From contig WMCF01000015.1 in NCBI GenBank assembly GCA_009792885.1, positions 13,911,667 to 13,975,666 on the forward strand: a DNA stretch of 64,000 nucleotides. Direction: 5' to 3'. The notes under the pieces are model-generated. The model was not told the DNA's origin and searched no databases. It worked only from the letters and a program-made list of their open reading frames with translations. Shown piece by piece: positions 47,040-57,784 of the stretch (the first letter of the stretch is position 1; each line of letters opens with the position of its first letter). Position numbers and translations under genes: made by a program. The DNA is from Eremophila alpestris peregrina. Its lineage: Eukaryota > Chordata > Aves > Passeriformes > Alaudidae.

Positions 47040-47720
47040 AGGCGTGAACGGAACAGAGCTGCAAGGGATGATGCTGGATGCGATAGGGAGGGAACCTGCC
47101 CCGGCCGCAGCGGCAGCGGAGCCCGCAGCGGGTGCCAACCCCGCACGGAGCTGCACCCGCGCTGCCACCGGCAGCCTGCACAGAGCCCATCCCAGCGCAT
47201 CGCGATCCAGAGCGCGTCTGGTACCCGAGGGCGTTTACCCCATCCACCCCATTCACCGCCCCGCCGGCACACCCAGGGCGGGTGGTCTCTCTGGGCAGGA
47301 CCTTCCCGTCAGTCCCCCCACAGCCCCGCTCCGTCGTGTCCCGGGGCGGATGCGACGATGCCTGAGGCATGGACGGAGCCGCGGCGCTCCCGGGGCGCTG
47401 CCGGCGGGTCCCGCCAGGGGGCGGTGCGGGCCCGGCCCCGCCGCTGGGGCCTTGAGGGGAAGCGCGGGAACGGTGGGGACGGGATGCGCCAGCGGAAAGC
47501 CGAGAGGCAGCGGGATTTTGTGCTAAAATTGTAATGTCTGGTACGACCGAGGAGCTCTCTGGTGACGGAGCTCTTATTTCCTCGGGGTTCCCAGGCTGGT
47601 GCGGGGCAGGAGGCTGAGCCGTGAACTCGGCGGCTGCGTTACGCCCAGTGCAGCCGGGCTGGGCTGCAGAGGGAGCGCCTCTGCTGTGAGGGCAGTCGGG
47701 GAGGGCCCCGTGTCCTCAGC
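47040..47720. promoter_or_regulatory. Orphan CpG island between PCDH8 and CNMD
   Basis: There is an abrupt GC- and CpG-rich segment with many CGs (for example gcatcgcgatccagagcgcg and gagccgcggcgctcccggggc) in otherwise AT-rich DNA. No protein-like frame or recognisable exon is present; the 160-codon plus frame and the minus frames have no family resemblance. It could be a promoter of a non-coding RNA, a poised enhancer or an insulator. A CTCF-like site lies at 47411-47424, and a CR1 copy abuts the 3' edge. Confidence 0.6.
47411..47424 (+). promoter_or_regulatory. CTCF-like motif
   Basis: CCGCCAGGGGGCGG fits the CTCF core CCASYAGRKGGCRS at 13 of 14 positions; the third-position G for A is a common accepted variant. 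It lies inside the orphan CpG island, roughly midway between the PCDH8 and CNMD coding starts. Binding is inferred. Confidence 0.5.
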
Positions 47721-48088
47721 GGGGACAAGAGAGAGCTCCGGGGTAGAGACCTTGTAGCACCTTCTCATAGCCCCTGACAGCCCTTCTAAAGGGCAAGAGA
47801 GCTGGGGAGGGACTTCTGACAAGGACGTGTAGCGTCAGCACAAGCGGTAATGGCTTTAAACTGAAAGAGGCTGGGTACAGATTATATACTGGGGAGAAAT
47901 GAGGGTGGGGAGGCACTGGAACAGGTTGCCCATAGAGGTCGTAGATGCCCCATCCCGTGAAGCAGGCCAGGTTGGATGGAGCTCTGTGCAACCTGGTGTA
48001 GAGGAAGGTATTCATATGGCAAGGAAGCTGGAACCAGATGATCTTTAAAGTCCCTTCTGACCCCAACCATTTTATGATTCTATGATTT
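47721..48088 (+). mobile_element. CR1 LINE 3' end, about 370 bp
   Basis: In the sense direction it has the CR1 ORF2 tail and 3' UTR: a ggctttaaactgaaagaggc block, a gaggcactggaacaggttgc block, gatgatctttaaagtccctt, and a terminus of ttctatgatt-type octamer repeats at 48071-48088. The reading frame is broken. It is 5'-truncated and inactive. Confidence 0.92.
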
Positions 48089-50954
48089 CCAAAAAGCTTC
48101 TGACCCGGCTCCTGCTTGGCCAGGGTCCTGGGAGCAAGCTGGGTCAGGGAATGTGTCCTTCTCCCCTCGGTGTAAATTCACCAAAGGCAATATTATTCCC
48201 CAAACAGATGCCAGCTGTCTGAGCTCTGTCAAATCCCACTCGGGACTGGGAATGGGACATGAGGCCCTGTGAGAAGCAGGGAAAGCAGAGCATGGCAGGG
48301 CAGAACAGGGACTCTCCTGGGGCATGGGAAGGAGTTGGGGGGGCTTGCTCAGCCTGGCTGGGAGCAGTGAGACAGCCTCCATCTGACTTTCCTAGGGTTT
48401 GTGCTCCCAGGAGACATCTCCTTCACCTCCTCAGGGGAAGTTTCCACCTCTGAGCTGGAGCAGTGTCTGCAGAAAGAAATGGGCCAGGGGGCAAATTCCT
48501 CTTGAAGTAATCCGAGAAGAGATGTCTTGTAAGAGCTAAAGCCAAGTCAGGGTGGTGCAATCAGGTGAGAAAAGCCCATGTGTTCAAGCGCCCCAGCAGC
48601 CAGAGAAGCACAAGTCACGGAGCTGCCTGCGCTGGGGATAGGCACGCAACGACCCACCGTGGGTCCCCGGTGTAAAGCCACCGGCATCCCCTGTCACCAT
48701 CCCACCCCTGCACTCAGGAAAGCTCCCATCCCAGCTCGGAGGCCTGGAACCAGTGTCAAATAACCATGGCTTTACAGGGTATTTCGGTGATGCTAAAAAG
48801 TTAGTCTGCAAGTCACTCCAGTTTGCTTGGTAATTCAAAAGTATATAATTTGAATTCATAAATAAAAGCCTTTAGGGGATCTCATTACTCTGTGAAGAGC
48901 ATTAGCAAAACACAAGTTGTCAATCACTTTAGCCAGCTGACAAACTAGAAACCAGATGATGATCCAGGCTGAGCCAAATCAGCAAAGGGGAAGAAAAATC
49001 TCTCCTGGATTTACCTCCAGTGAATAACCAATGATGAATGACCAGTGATTTTTTTAAAGAAATGGGCATTGAAGCATTCATGGACAAATCACCAAATCTC
49101 CCCAGAACACTGAATAAAGTTTAGGGGTTACTCAGTGTCTGAAAAACGTCCAGCCAAAAGGTGCCCATTTATTTTCCATTGCTTGCTGCCTGACAAATCT
49201 CTGGGCTCACAAAAATTCAGCAGATTAATAAGCTGATCCCAGTGCTTAACTAATTGCAAAAAGCAAAAAAGGGATTTGAGTAGTAGTGCAGTAGTGCAAT
49301 GGTCATTACAAAAATATCCACTGGAAAATTGAGGGCACAACATTTTTACCTCAGAGGGCAGATTTATATAGGCCACAAAGTGCCTTGGGTATTTCTTAGA
49401 GTCCTCGAGTTTATTCATGTATTATTTCCTCCGAAATTCAGTATATTTTTCCAGCAGGCAAGAAACTGGGGCTTCTGCGTACAAGTTTCATCTGCTCAAA
49501 ATGTGAAAAAATATAGATCCCCTTAGCACATTCTGCTACAGTAGAAGCAAAGTGTAAAAGAAAAATTCCAAATATGTAGATTTAAAAATAAAAACACAGA
49601 ACTCTCCTCCCTAAAAGGGATTTGAAGGAAAAAAAATCCCTCAGCTACAGATAGGTCTAGACTTTAATTGTGGAGCTGCCTAAGAAGAATTGTTGGCCTG
49701 AGGTCATTTTAATCAGGTTGCATGTCAGCTTGCAAAATCTCCAAATTAGCTTACAGCTTGGGGAGAGAAAGATGTTTTCCTTTCCTGAAGAACGCAAACA
49801 GATTGTTGTGACATGTTCTCAGTCATCATGACAGATCAGATCCCTGCTTTGCGCTGCGAGCCGGGGAAGAAGGCAGCCTCTTCTCTGGCTCCTTCAGAGA
49901 TTCCTGCATCTCCCAGTTTGTCAGAGATGGGGATGGAGTTTACAGAAATCCTTATGAAAGTGAGGTTTATATGCAAAGACCCTGATGAAAGAGATTGACC
50001 TTAATTGGGAAGCAAGTTTCTTTCACATTTTTTAACAACCTCCAGGCCTTCCTAGCAGTCTGATGAAAGGGAAGTTGTGAAAAGAAACAATCTGTATTTA
50101 TGAAGCAGAAACTATCATATCCTGAGCCACACAGAGAATGACAAGGAACCGACTCATCCTTTTTAAAAAAGGGATTAATTTGCCATTTTCTTCCCGAGGT
50201 TGTAAAAAGCAAGGATGTGGGTGGATTTCAAAACAGGCTGAGTACTTTAGTTGGATTTACAGTGAGCTCTGAGCCTGTATGAGACACTGAATTGTAGTGT
50301 GGAGTAGCTGACCTGGGGTGATGGCCCCTCCCAAGGTGGCCATAGCTTGTGTGTCCAGTTCAGTCCCTTAGCTGTAGCACATTTGGATACTCTTTTTAAT
50401 TTTTTTTTAATTTCTCCATGTTCAGTTTTTCATCAGCATCAGTAGATGGTTCCAATGGGATCACAGGGGAAAGAAAAGCAGGAAGATGGGAGCTGGGGTG
50501 TTGAGTTAGTTTCATCTGGAAAGACTCCCAGAGGGAGAGACAAGTGACAGCTGGCTGGTAGTGGGACACATCCCACCTGTTTGGTGGTCCCCAAAGGTCT
50601 GCGTCCAAGCCAGTAACCAGCAGTGTCTCATTCACAGGAGTGAAAGAAATGGGTGTCTCTAAATGGTGATTCCTCCAACATCTAGCTGCTACCTCCTTCT
50701 CTTAACTAGCTGAAGCACCCTATCTAGGGAAAAGGAGTCTGTCCTTGGTAGTGGTCGAGGGCTCAGTACTGCCTGTGGCTGAGAAGGGCTGCTGACAGAA
50801 GTCCAAGTCCTGCCTTAAGACCCTGGCATGCCACAAACAGGTGCATGCCTGGATAGAGATGGACTTGGGACCACTTTGCCAAACCAGGAGAGGATGCCAT
50901 GTGCGACAGGCACCCATGCATTTGCCATGAAGGCATCATCCTGAGTAGCTGACG
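48089..50954. other. PCDH8-CNMD intergenic DNA, middle part
   Basis: Moderate to AT-rich DNA. No gene, clear repeat or strong regulatory cluster was recognised. Confidence 0.7.
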
Positions 50955-51770
50955 TAGAATCTTAGAATCATTTAGGTTGGAAAGACCTTTAAGATCATCA
51001 AGTCCAACCCTCAACCCAGCACTGCCAAGTGCACCACTAAACCATGTCCCTAAGTGCCACATACACATCTTTGAATACCCCCAGGCTGCCCACTTCCCTG
51101 GACAGCTTTTTCCACATTTGACCATCCAACCCCTTCTGTGAAAGCATTTTCCCTAATATCCAATCTAAACCTCTCCTGGAACCGCTTGAAGCCATTTCCC
51201 CTTGTCCTCTTTCTTGTTAATTTGGAAAGGAGATCATCCCCCACCTCACTGCAGCCTGCTTTCAGGGAGTTGTAGAAAGTGGTAAGGTCTCCCCTGAGCC
51301 TCCTTTTCTCCAGGCTGAACAACCCCAGCACCCTCAGACCCTCTCTATAAGCCTTGTGCTCCAGACCCCACCCCACTTCTATTACCCTTCTCTGGACTTG
51401 CTTCAGCCCCTCAATGTCTTTCTTGTAGTGAGGGGTTGAGAACTAGACAAAGGATTTGAGGTGTGGCTTCACCAGTGCCAACTCCTGGGGGCAATCACTG
51501 CCCTGGTCCTGCTGGCCACACTGTTGCTGATCCAGGCCAGGATGCCATGGACATTTTTGGCCCCCTGGGCACAGCTGGCTCATATTCAGCTGCTGTTGAC
51601 CAGCACCCCCAGGTCCTTTTCCACCAGTCAGGTTTCCAGCCACTGTCCCCAGCCTGTAGCACTGCCTGGGGTTGTTGTGACCCAAGGGCAGGACCCAGCA
51701 CTTGGCCTTGCTGTACTTCACACAACTGGCCTTGACCCATCAATCCAGCCTCTCCAGATCCCTCAGTAGA
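50955..51770 (-). mobile_element. CR1 LINE, 5'-truncated, about 0.8 kb
   Basis: The plus strand begins with tagaatcttagaatcatt (a reverse-complemented CR1 terminus) and tttaggttggaaagaccttt. It continues as antisense of the CR1 ORF2 C terminus; on the minus strand a frame at 51050-51376 reads a LGLFSLEKRRLRGDL.T.YN-type segment followed by RTRGNGF. The catalytic FADD box lies upstream of the truncation and is absent. Frames are shifted, so the copy is dead. It differs in subfamily-diagnostic wording from the 12.3-kb copy. Confidence 0.93.
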
Positions 51771-52398
51771 CTGTACAACATAAGACCCTCGGGGCTTTAA
51801 AACTAGATGGGACAAGACAGTGGGGTTGTCTCTGTTGGGACAACCCCTGGGGTCAGGAGAAGAGACTTTATTTCCCTGTTCCCTCTTTTTCCTTAGGGGC
51901 ATTGCAAGCCCAGAGAAGTCACAACCATATGTCTCAGGGTAGAAGCTGCCAGTTTATTTCTCCCAGCAGCCTCCACACTGACAGCATAAAAATCTTCAGT
52001 CTTCCCTATTGTAAGAGTTAGGAGAGCTTTTTTGTTTTCTGGCTCCCTGCCATCAGTCCTGGTGGGACCCAGGGCAAGGCAGGAGTGCCACGCAACCCAG
52101 ATGTCAGCAAACCATTAATCCCAAGGGACAGACCCCTGGGGTGAGAATCCCGCTGCAACTTCTCCAATTAGACAGCTTACCTCCTGCTTTGCCTCTGCTT
52201 TAGCTATTTCAGACCAAACATATTTTATTGTTCAGACCCCTAGTTAAATGGCTGGGAAGCTCTGGATGTAAGCACATGGAGATTACTGGTTCAATAATAG
52301 AGTCAGGCACGTTGGCTTTACATCATTTTGCTAATAAAGCTGCAAAATAAAGCTGTTGACTCTTCTTTCATCAACATCAGCCCCGTGAGACTCTCCCA

Positions 52399-52550
52399 TG
52401 TCTCGCCTGGTGATTAGAGCAGAGGACTGGGAACATGGGTCTGGAGTTCAACCCTTAATGAGCCTCCTGTTCGGTGTGTTTCACTCAGGGCTCTTGACCT
52501 CTTTGCACCTCAGCCAACTCAGCTGTAAAACTGGCTGAAGGATGGACCTC
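52399..52550 (+). mobile_element. Ancient tRNA-derived SINE (MIR-like)
   Basis: The head reads tggtgattagagcagaggac, then ctggagttcaaccc, which is a tRNA-like pair of internal promoter boxes (A box around 52409-52420; B box GTTCAACCC at 52446-52454). The body keeps MIR-core word order: ctcttgacctctttgcacct, cagccaactc, agctgtaaaactgg. Part of the core is deleted. Such copies are old and rare in bird genomes. It is not a functional tRNA gene. Confidence 0.65.
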
Positions 52551-55500
52551 GTGGAAACCATCCACCGTGCCCCAGTTGAGCCTTGTGCCCAGATTCCATG
52601 GGTAAATACAAAATAAAAATCAACAGCAATTTGAATCTGCAGTGACCCAGCTCAAATGCCACGAGAACATCAGGCCTTGCCAGTGTAAACAGTGCTCAGT
52701 CTCTGGGGTCCCCCATTACAATGTCAGAGCAAATCTGTCCCTGCAATTTGTGCTGCAGTGAAAGAAAGCCGTGCTGCAGCCTCCAGCACACACAAGGACA
52801 CGTGGTGTATCCAGGTACTTCAGCGCCTGCCTCACCAAGCAGTGCTGGGAAAACTGGGTGCCATGTGCAGTCCCAGCTGAGGGAAGCAAGGTCCCTCTTA
52901 CTCTCTAAATCTCTGAGCTGCCAGACATCTCTTCCCTCACCCACAGAAGCCCCTCATGGAGAAGCTGGCATTAGCCATGCCAAGGACAGGAAAGCCTTAG
53001 TGCTCTCTCACACCATGTCCTAAGTGTTTCCAAGCTGTCCTGCAGGCAGGATGGCACCTCTGACAGCAGCTGTCACTCAGTGCAACAGGAGGACATGAAA
53101 GGAGGTGCTGGCACAGCTTGTTTGCTGTGTAACACCTCCCAGGTATGATGGTGATGCTGAAGGGAAGCCCTGCCTCACTCCCTCACCCTGTCCAGCACAC
53201 ACACATCTGCTCACATAAAACAGTGATTTCTCTCAAAGTTGAGAGCAATTGAGAGCTTTTTTCCCTTTTAAGTGGGAGGTTGCAGGTCAGACTTCCAGGT
53301 GGCATAGAGGAGCCAGAGCTTCCAAACTGGCATTTAAGGGTGGGGAGCAATTAAGAGGAGAGAGGCACCATGCCTTGGGATTTCAGCAGTGTGGAGTCAG
53401 CTTTGCATGTGCCATTTGTCACAGCTGGCTTAGCAAAAATGAGCAAGAAATTGTCTCCAGACAGAGCAAGAGCACCTGAGATCCAGTCAATCCAGTCTTG
53501 TGGTGAGGCCATTTGCTCCCAAACATGCTCTGCACCTTCTCATACAATCCTGCACTATGCAGCCATGTGGAGATGAGACTCCTGAACCAGAAAGCTCTTC
53601 CTTGGGCATCAACAAGAATCCCAGGTGTACTTCTCTGTCTATCTTGACATTATCCCACCTTGCACCAGGAGGACATATACAGTCAAACACAGGCTTGGAA
53701 AAGGCTGAGAACTGAGGCTGAGAACTGTCTTTCAAAGCCTTCTCCATACCAGGTAGCTATCCCTTATAACCCTAGCTGCCCCACAAAGTGCCCTTTAGTG
53801 ACTGGTGAGTTGTAGGTGTGAAGGAGAGGCTGGAATGAAGCATCCTCTGGCGCTGGGAAGGTGGCTATTTGCACAGCATGATGGGATCTGTGCTGGTGGC
53901 TGGGTGTGAGCACAAACCTTCAGTGTACAATGGCCATCTCTGTTCTGGTGTAAGGATCCTTTTGCTGAGGATTTTCCATCCCTTGAGGAAAATATGCTAA
54001 CAGGCTTTAAATAATTAAACAAATCACATTGCAGGCAAACCCAAGTTGATCTTTAAAATGCATTATCCTCAGAAGGCACTAGAAATGCTCAGTGCTTTAC
54101 GCTCTCCTCAGAGCTCTTCACACATTAACTAATTCATCACACAAGGGACCACCCAGCTGCATCTGGACCACAGAGCAAATGCTGTGCCAGTCACCTCCAC
54201 CTTTAAAACTGTGTTGCTGCAGCTGGAGGCCAGGTTTCTTCAGTACCAACAAGCAGAGGCAGTGAGGCAACAAAGCTCTTTTCATCAGGCCAGGTTTGCT
54301 CAGAGGACATTTCTCCCACAAAGCCACTTGCTTCCCAGATGGAAGGCAGGTTTCCTTTGTGGCCATGAGATACTCTGGGCAGCTGCAACCACCTCCTTGC
54401 AGGAAAAGGGAGTCATGTGTGGTAAGAACCACAAGTTTGGCTTTCCATGGGCAGAGGCCAGGAAATCAGCTACCATTGAGCATGTCCTCTGGGCCACCGA
54501 GGCCATGGATGGTGGAGAGACATTTGCAGGAGAAAGAAGACAGGAAGGCAGAGCAGCTGCAAGGCAGTTCTGTCCACCTAGTATGATGCTGCAGAACATA
54601 TTTTTCTGTGTGTAAGCTAATTGTTCTTATCCCCCAAACTAGCCCCAAAAGTGACTGATGATAAGTCCTTGCTGTCCCTGACACACTATGCAAGGACAGG
54701 TCTGTCAGGCATGAGAAAACCTGGCTGGTGAGGAGCAGGGACAGTCCATGCCCATCCCGGTGTCCCCCCAGCCAGCTGTGCTGGGCATTGCCCTTGCACT
54801 CACAGGACCCCATGGAGGACAAACTGGTGGACAAAGGGCACTGCCACCCCTTCTCCAATCAGACAGCTCTCCTGTGGTGGTGTTTGCCACCCTCAGCTCT
54901 CACCCATGCCATGCATGGCCCAGAGCAGATGGGCTATAGCACATGGAGTTTAAATTATTTTACAGTTCCCCTTTTGGGATTTGGGAACACCATGGAAATG
55001 GCTGCTTGTGGTGCTGTGGGGCAAATTCTGAGAATCTGCTGGGCATCCTGGAGGCAGCTGCCACTGTGAGCCCCAGAGCAGCCAGCTCTTGGAAGAATCT
55101 CACAATTCCTTCTCCAAACTCACCTGGCCTCCAGGCCCACAGGCTGCCATTCCTCCCTCCATCCCTCACTCTTCCAAGCTGTCCAAGGTGAAAGGTCCAC
55201 AGCCCTTTTCATGCTATTTCTCAAGCATTTGTTCTCCTCAGCAGTCCACACATGACAACCCTGCTGCCCCAGGCTTACCAAATAACATCTTTGAGATAGG
55301 TGATTTGGCCCCAGCCAGGCCAAAATTGTTGTTGCTAGTGCTTCATTTCATAAGGAAAGTGGAGTCATAGCACTGTCTGCTGGACTTTCCAGCAGGAACT
55401 CATCCCTTTTCTCATGCATGTTTCAACCTAAGCACAGGGGTCCTTAGAGGCAATGCAGCTCTCACAGCCTGCAGTGGGGAACAGAGGCCCTGGTACACCT

Positions 55501-56032
55501 TGATGGACATGTTGTAATCTCACGGTCATTCCTGAGGGCCAGCAGGCTCAAGAAAAGGATTGTGAAGACAAAAAGCCACACAGTGCTAAAATTTCTCATG
55601 GCTCTTTCACTCTCCTAGGCTTAGTTTATGAAATCTGATGTGAGGGAGGGCATTTTGGAAATTATTTTTTTTAAGTAAAAAGATCTAATCTGGGGGAAGT
55701 ATTGTAGATTGGCTAAAAAAAAAAGCCTCAAGTAAGAGGCAAAATAATAGAATAGAGAATAGGTGAATAAGGATTAAATCTGCTGGAATGAACTCCTGCA
55801 AAAGTCTCACAGAGATGATGAAAACAAAAAAATTTAAAGTGTTGTCAAAAAGGTGAGTAAAATACACAGTTCAAGAGATTGGATTTGTAAAAAACATTCT
55901 GGTGCTGCAAATGCCTGTGGGACCATCTCATTGTAAATATTCCCTTAAGTCAGGTCATGAAATTATTAAGAAAGCAGCCCATAGATTGAAAAAGAGAAAT
56001 ATGGTTGATTCGTGGGCACTTTTGGGTGAGGG

Positions 56033-56049
56033 AAAAAAAAAAAAAAAAA
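56033..56049. repeat. (A)17 homopolymer
   Basis: An uninterrupted A run followed by gacagc. No SINE or LINE body was recognised before it. Confidence 0.85.
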
Positions 56050-56918
56050 GACAGCTAGGCTCAGCCTTTGCCACAAAGCAAAAAGAGACTTAGCAGATTT
56101 CTCATCAAAGTCTAAAGAAGCCTCTGGGAAAGAAACAGATTGATTCTACCAAGTTGTTTAGGGTAACAACTACCTCCAAAGCACTAAGCTGTGGTTGGAG
56201 GTTAAGAAAGACAGTAGCCTATGAGCAATTTGCACACAACAGCTACAAAAGAGACCACATCATTAAAGGTAGGAATGAAAGCATGTAATGACTGCTAGTT
56301 ATTTTATTTCTTTAAATCAAGGAAAACAGAAGGCACAGCCACTAGCTAATTTAGGAAGAATAAGATGAAGACATATGGATAGATGGGAGCCAGCCCTGAG
56401 GAAAAACAAATCAGCCTTTAGTGTCCTGGGGTGAGGAAGAGCAAACTGTGACGGGCCATATGTCCTCACCCAACCACAGGAGAGAAGAGGGAGGATCAGG
56501 ATGAGCAGCATCCTGCACCCAGCACACTTAAGGCCATCCTGGGGCCAGCTCAGCTGCACTGGGATGTCCTGCTGGGGATGTGTCCCAAGCAGGGCAAACA
56601 GGGATGCTCATCTTCTCCAGAGAGTAGCATTAGAGCATGGACCTTGCAGGGCTTTCCAGGGAGAATTTCACATCCTACCAGGAAAAGCAATGGTTTTGGT
56701 ATTTGAAATTTCATGAGCTGCTGGTCAGAGAAGGGAAGACTGTGTCAGCAGGGGAGGAGAGGAGGAAAAGTGAGCATCCCTGGAGCAGCAGTGTCCAGGG
56801 ACACCACAGAGATGAGAGCTGTGGTGATGCCAAACACATGTGGGTTTTCATCCTTTGGCCTCACTGCCAGCAAAAATCTTTAGAGTTTATCAAAATTCTT
56901 AGGCTGTCACAAGTTAAA

Positions 56919-57784
56919 TAACTGGTTTTAGGAGCAGAAGACCTGTGGGGGTAGCTTCTGTGAGAAGCTGCCAGAAGCTTCCCCAGAGTCCAACATAGCT
57001 GATGCCAGCCAGCTCCAAGACAGATGTGCCACTGGCCTTGTCTGAGCCCATCAGGGACAGCAGTAGCTCCTCTGGGGTAACAGAGTTAAGAAAGGGGAGG
57101 AAAAGCTGGCAAAACAGCAAATTGAGACAGGAGTGAGAATTTGTGAAAGAAAGCCTTGCAGGCAGCAAGGTCAGTGAAGGAGTGGGAGAGAGTGCTCCAG
57201 GAGCATATGGATGCCAAAAGGAGGCTGCGACCATGTGGGAAGCCCACTCTGGAGCAGGTTTACTCACAGGACTGGTGACCCTGTAGGGGACCCATCCTGT
57301 TCCTGAAGAACTGCACCCCATAAAGGGGCTCAGGCTGGAGCAGTTTGTGCAGAACTGCAGCCATGGGAAGTTCTCATGCTGGAGAAGCTCATGGAGGACT
57401 CTCTCCTGTGGGAGGGACCCCACACGAGCAGTGGCAGTCTGAGGAGTCCTTTCCCTGAAGAGGAAGGAGCAGCAGAGACAACTGAACTGACCACAGAGCC
57501 CATTACTTGTCCCCCTGCACCATTGTGGGAGAGAAGGGAGAGAAAATTGGGAGTAAGGTTGAGCCTGGAAAGAAGGATGGGATGGGGAGGAAAATGCTTT
57601 TAGGATTTGATTTAACCTAATCATCCTACTTTGATTTGATTAGTACTAAATGAAACTAATTTCACCCTGTCCTTATCTTGACTCACGAGCCTTTTGTTAT
57701 ATTCTCTCTCCCCTGTCCAGCCAAGGAGAGGAGTGATGGAGCTTTGGCAGGCACCTGGCATCCAGCCAGGGTCAGCCCACCACA
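56919..57784 (+). mobile_element. Endogenous retrovirus LTR (solo), passerine type
   Basis: About 0.87 kb runs from tggttttaggagcag and gacctgtgggggtagcttct through imperfect internal repeats built on ccc-atgctggagcag and tgaagaactgca words, then gttgagcctggaaag, and ends in catccagccagggtcagccc and a terminal CACA. I recognise this from memory as a common songbird ERV LTR. No gag, pol or env coding sequence flanks it, so it is a solo LTR or remnant. Compared with the fragment at 43.03 kb it lacks about 50 bases near the polyadenylation region (about 57655-57665). Target-site duplications could not be identified. Confidence 0.75.

Larger units (their letters stand above)
51771..56918. other. 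PCDH8-CNMD intergenic DNA with one SINE
   Basis: No protein-like frames. It contains a perfect 9-bp hairpin (51822-51847), the MIR-like SINE at 52399-52550 and an A17 run at 56033-56049. Plus-strand GC-moderate DNA around 52.7-55.3 kb has many short open frames without family resemblance. Confidence 0.65.

Noticed and set aside
47044..47526. 160-codon frame in the orphan CpG island
   Set aside because: It is Ala/Arg/Gly/Pro-rich, with no family resemblance and competing frames on the other strand; treated as non-coding.
52399..52470. Possible tRNA gene
   Set aside because: Only the internal promoter boxes are tRNA-like; no cloverleaf arms pair, and the downstream part follows a SINE core.
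56914..57624. 236-codon minus-strand frame
   Set aside because: It lies antisense across the ERV LTR and has no retroviral or host protein resemblance.
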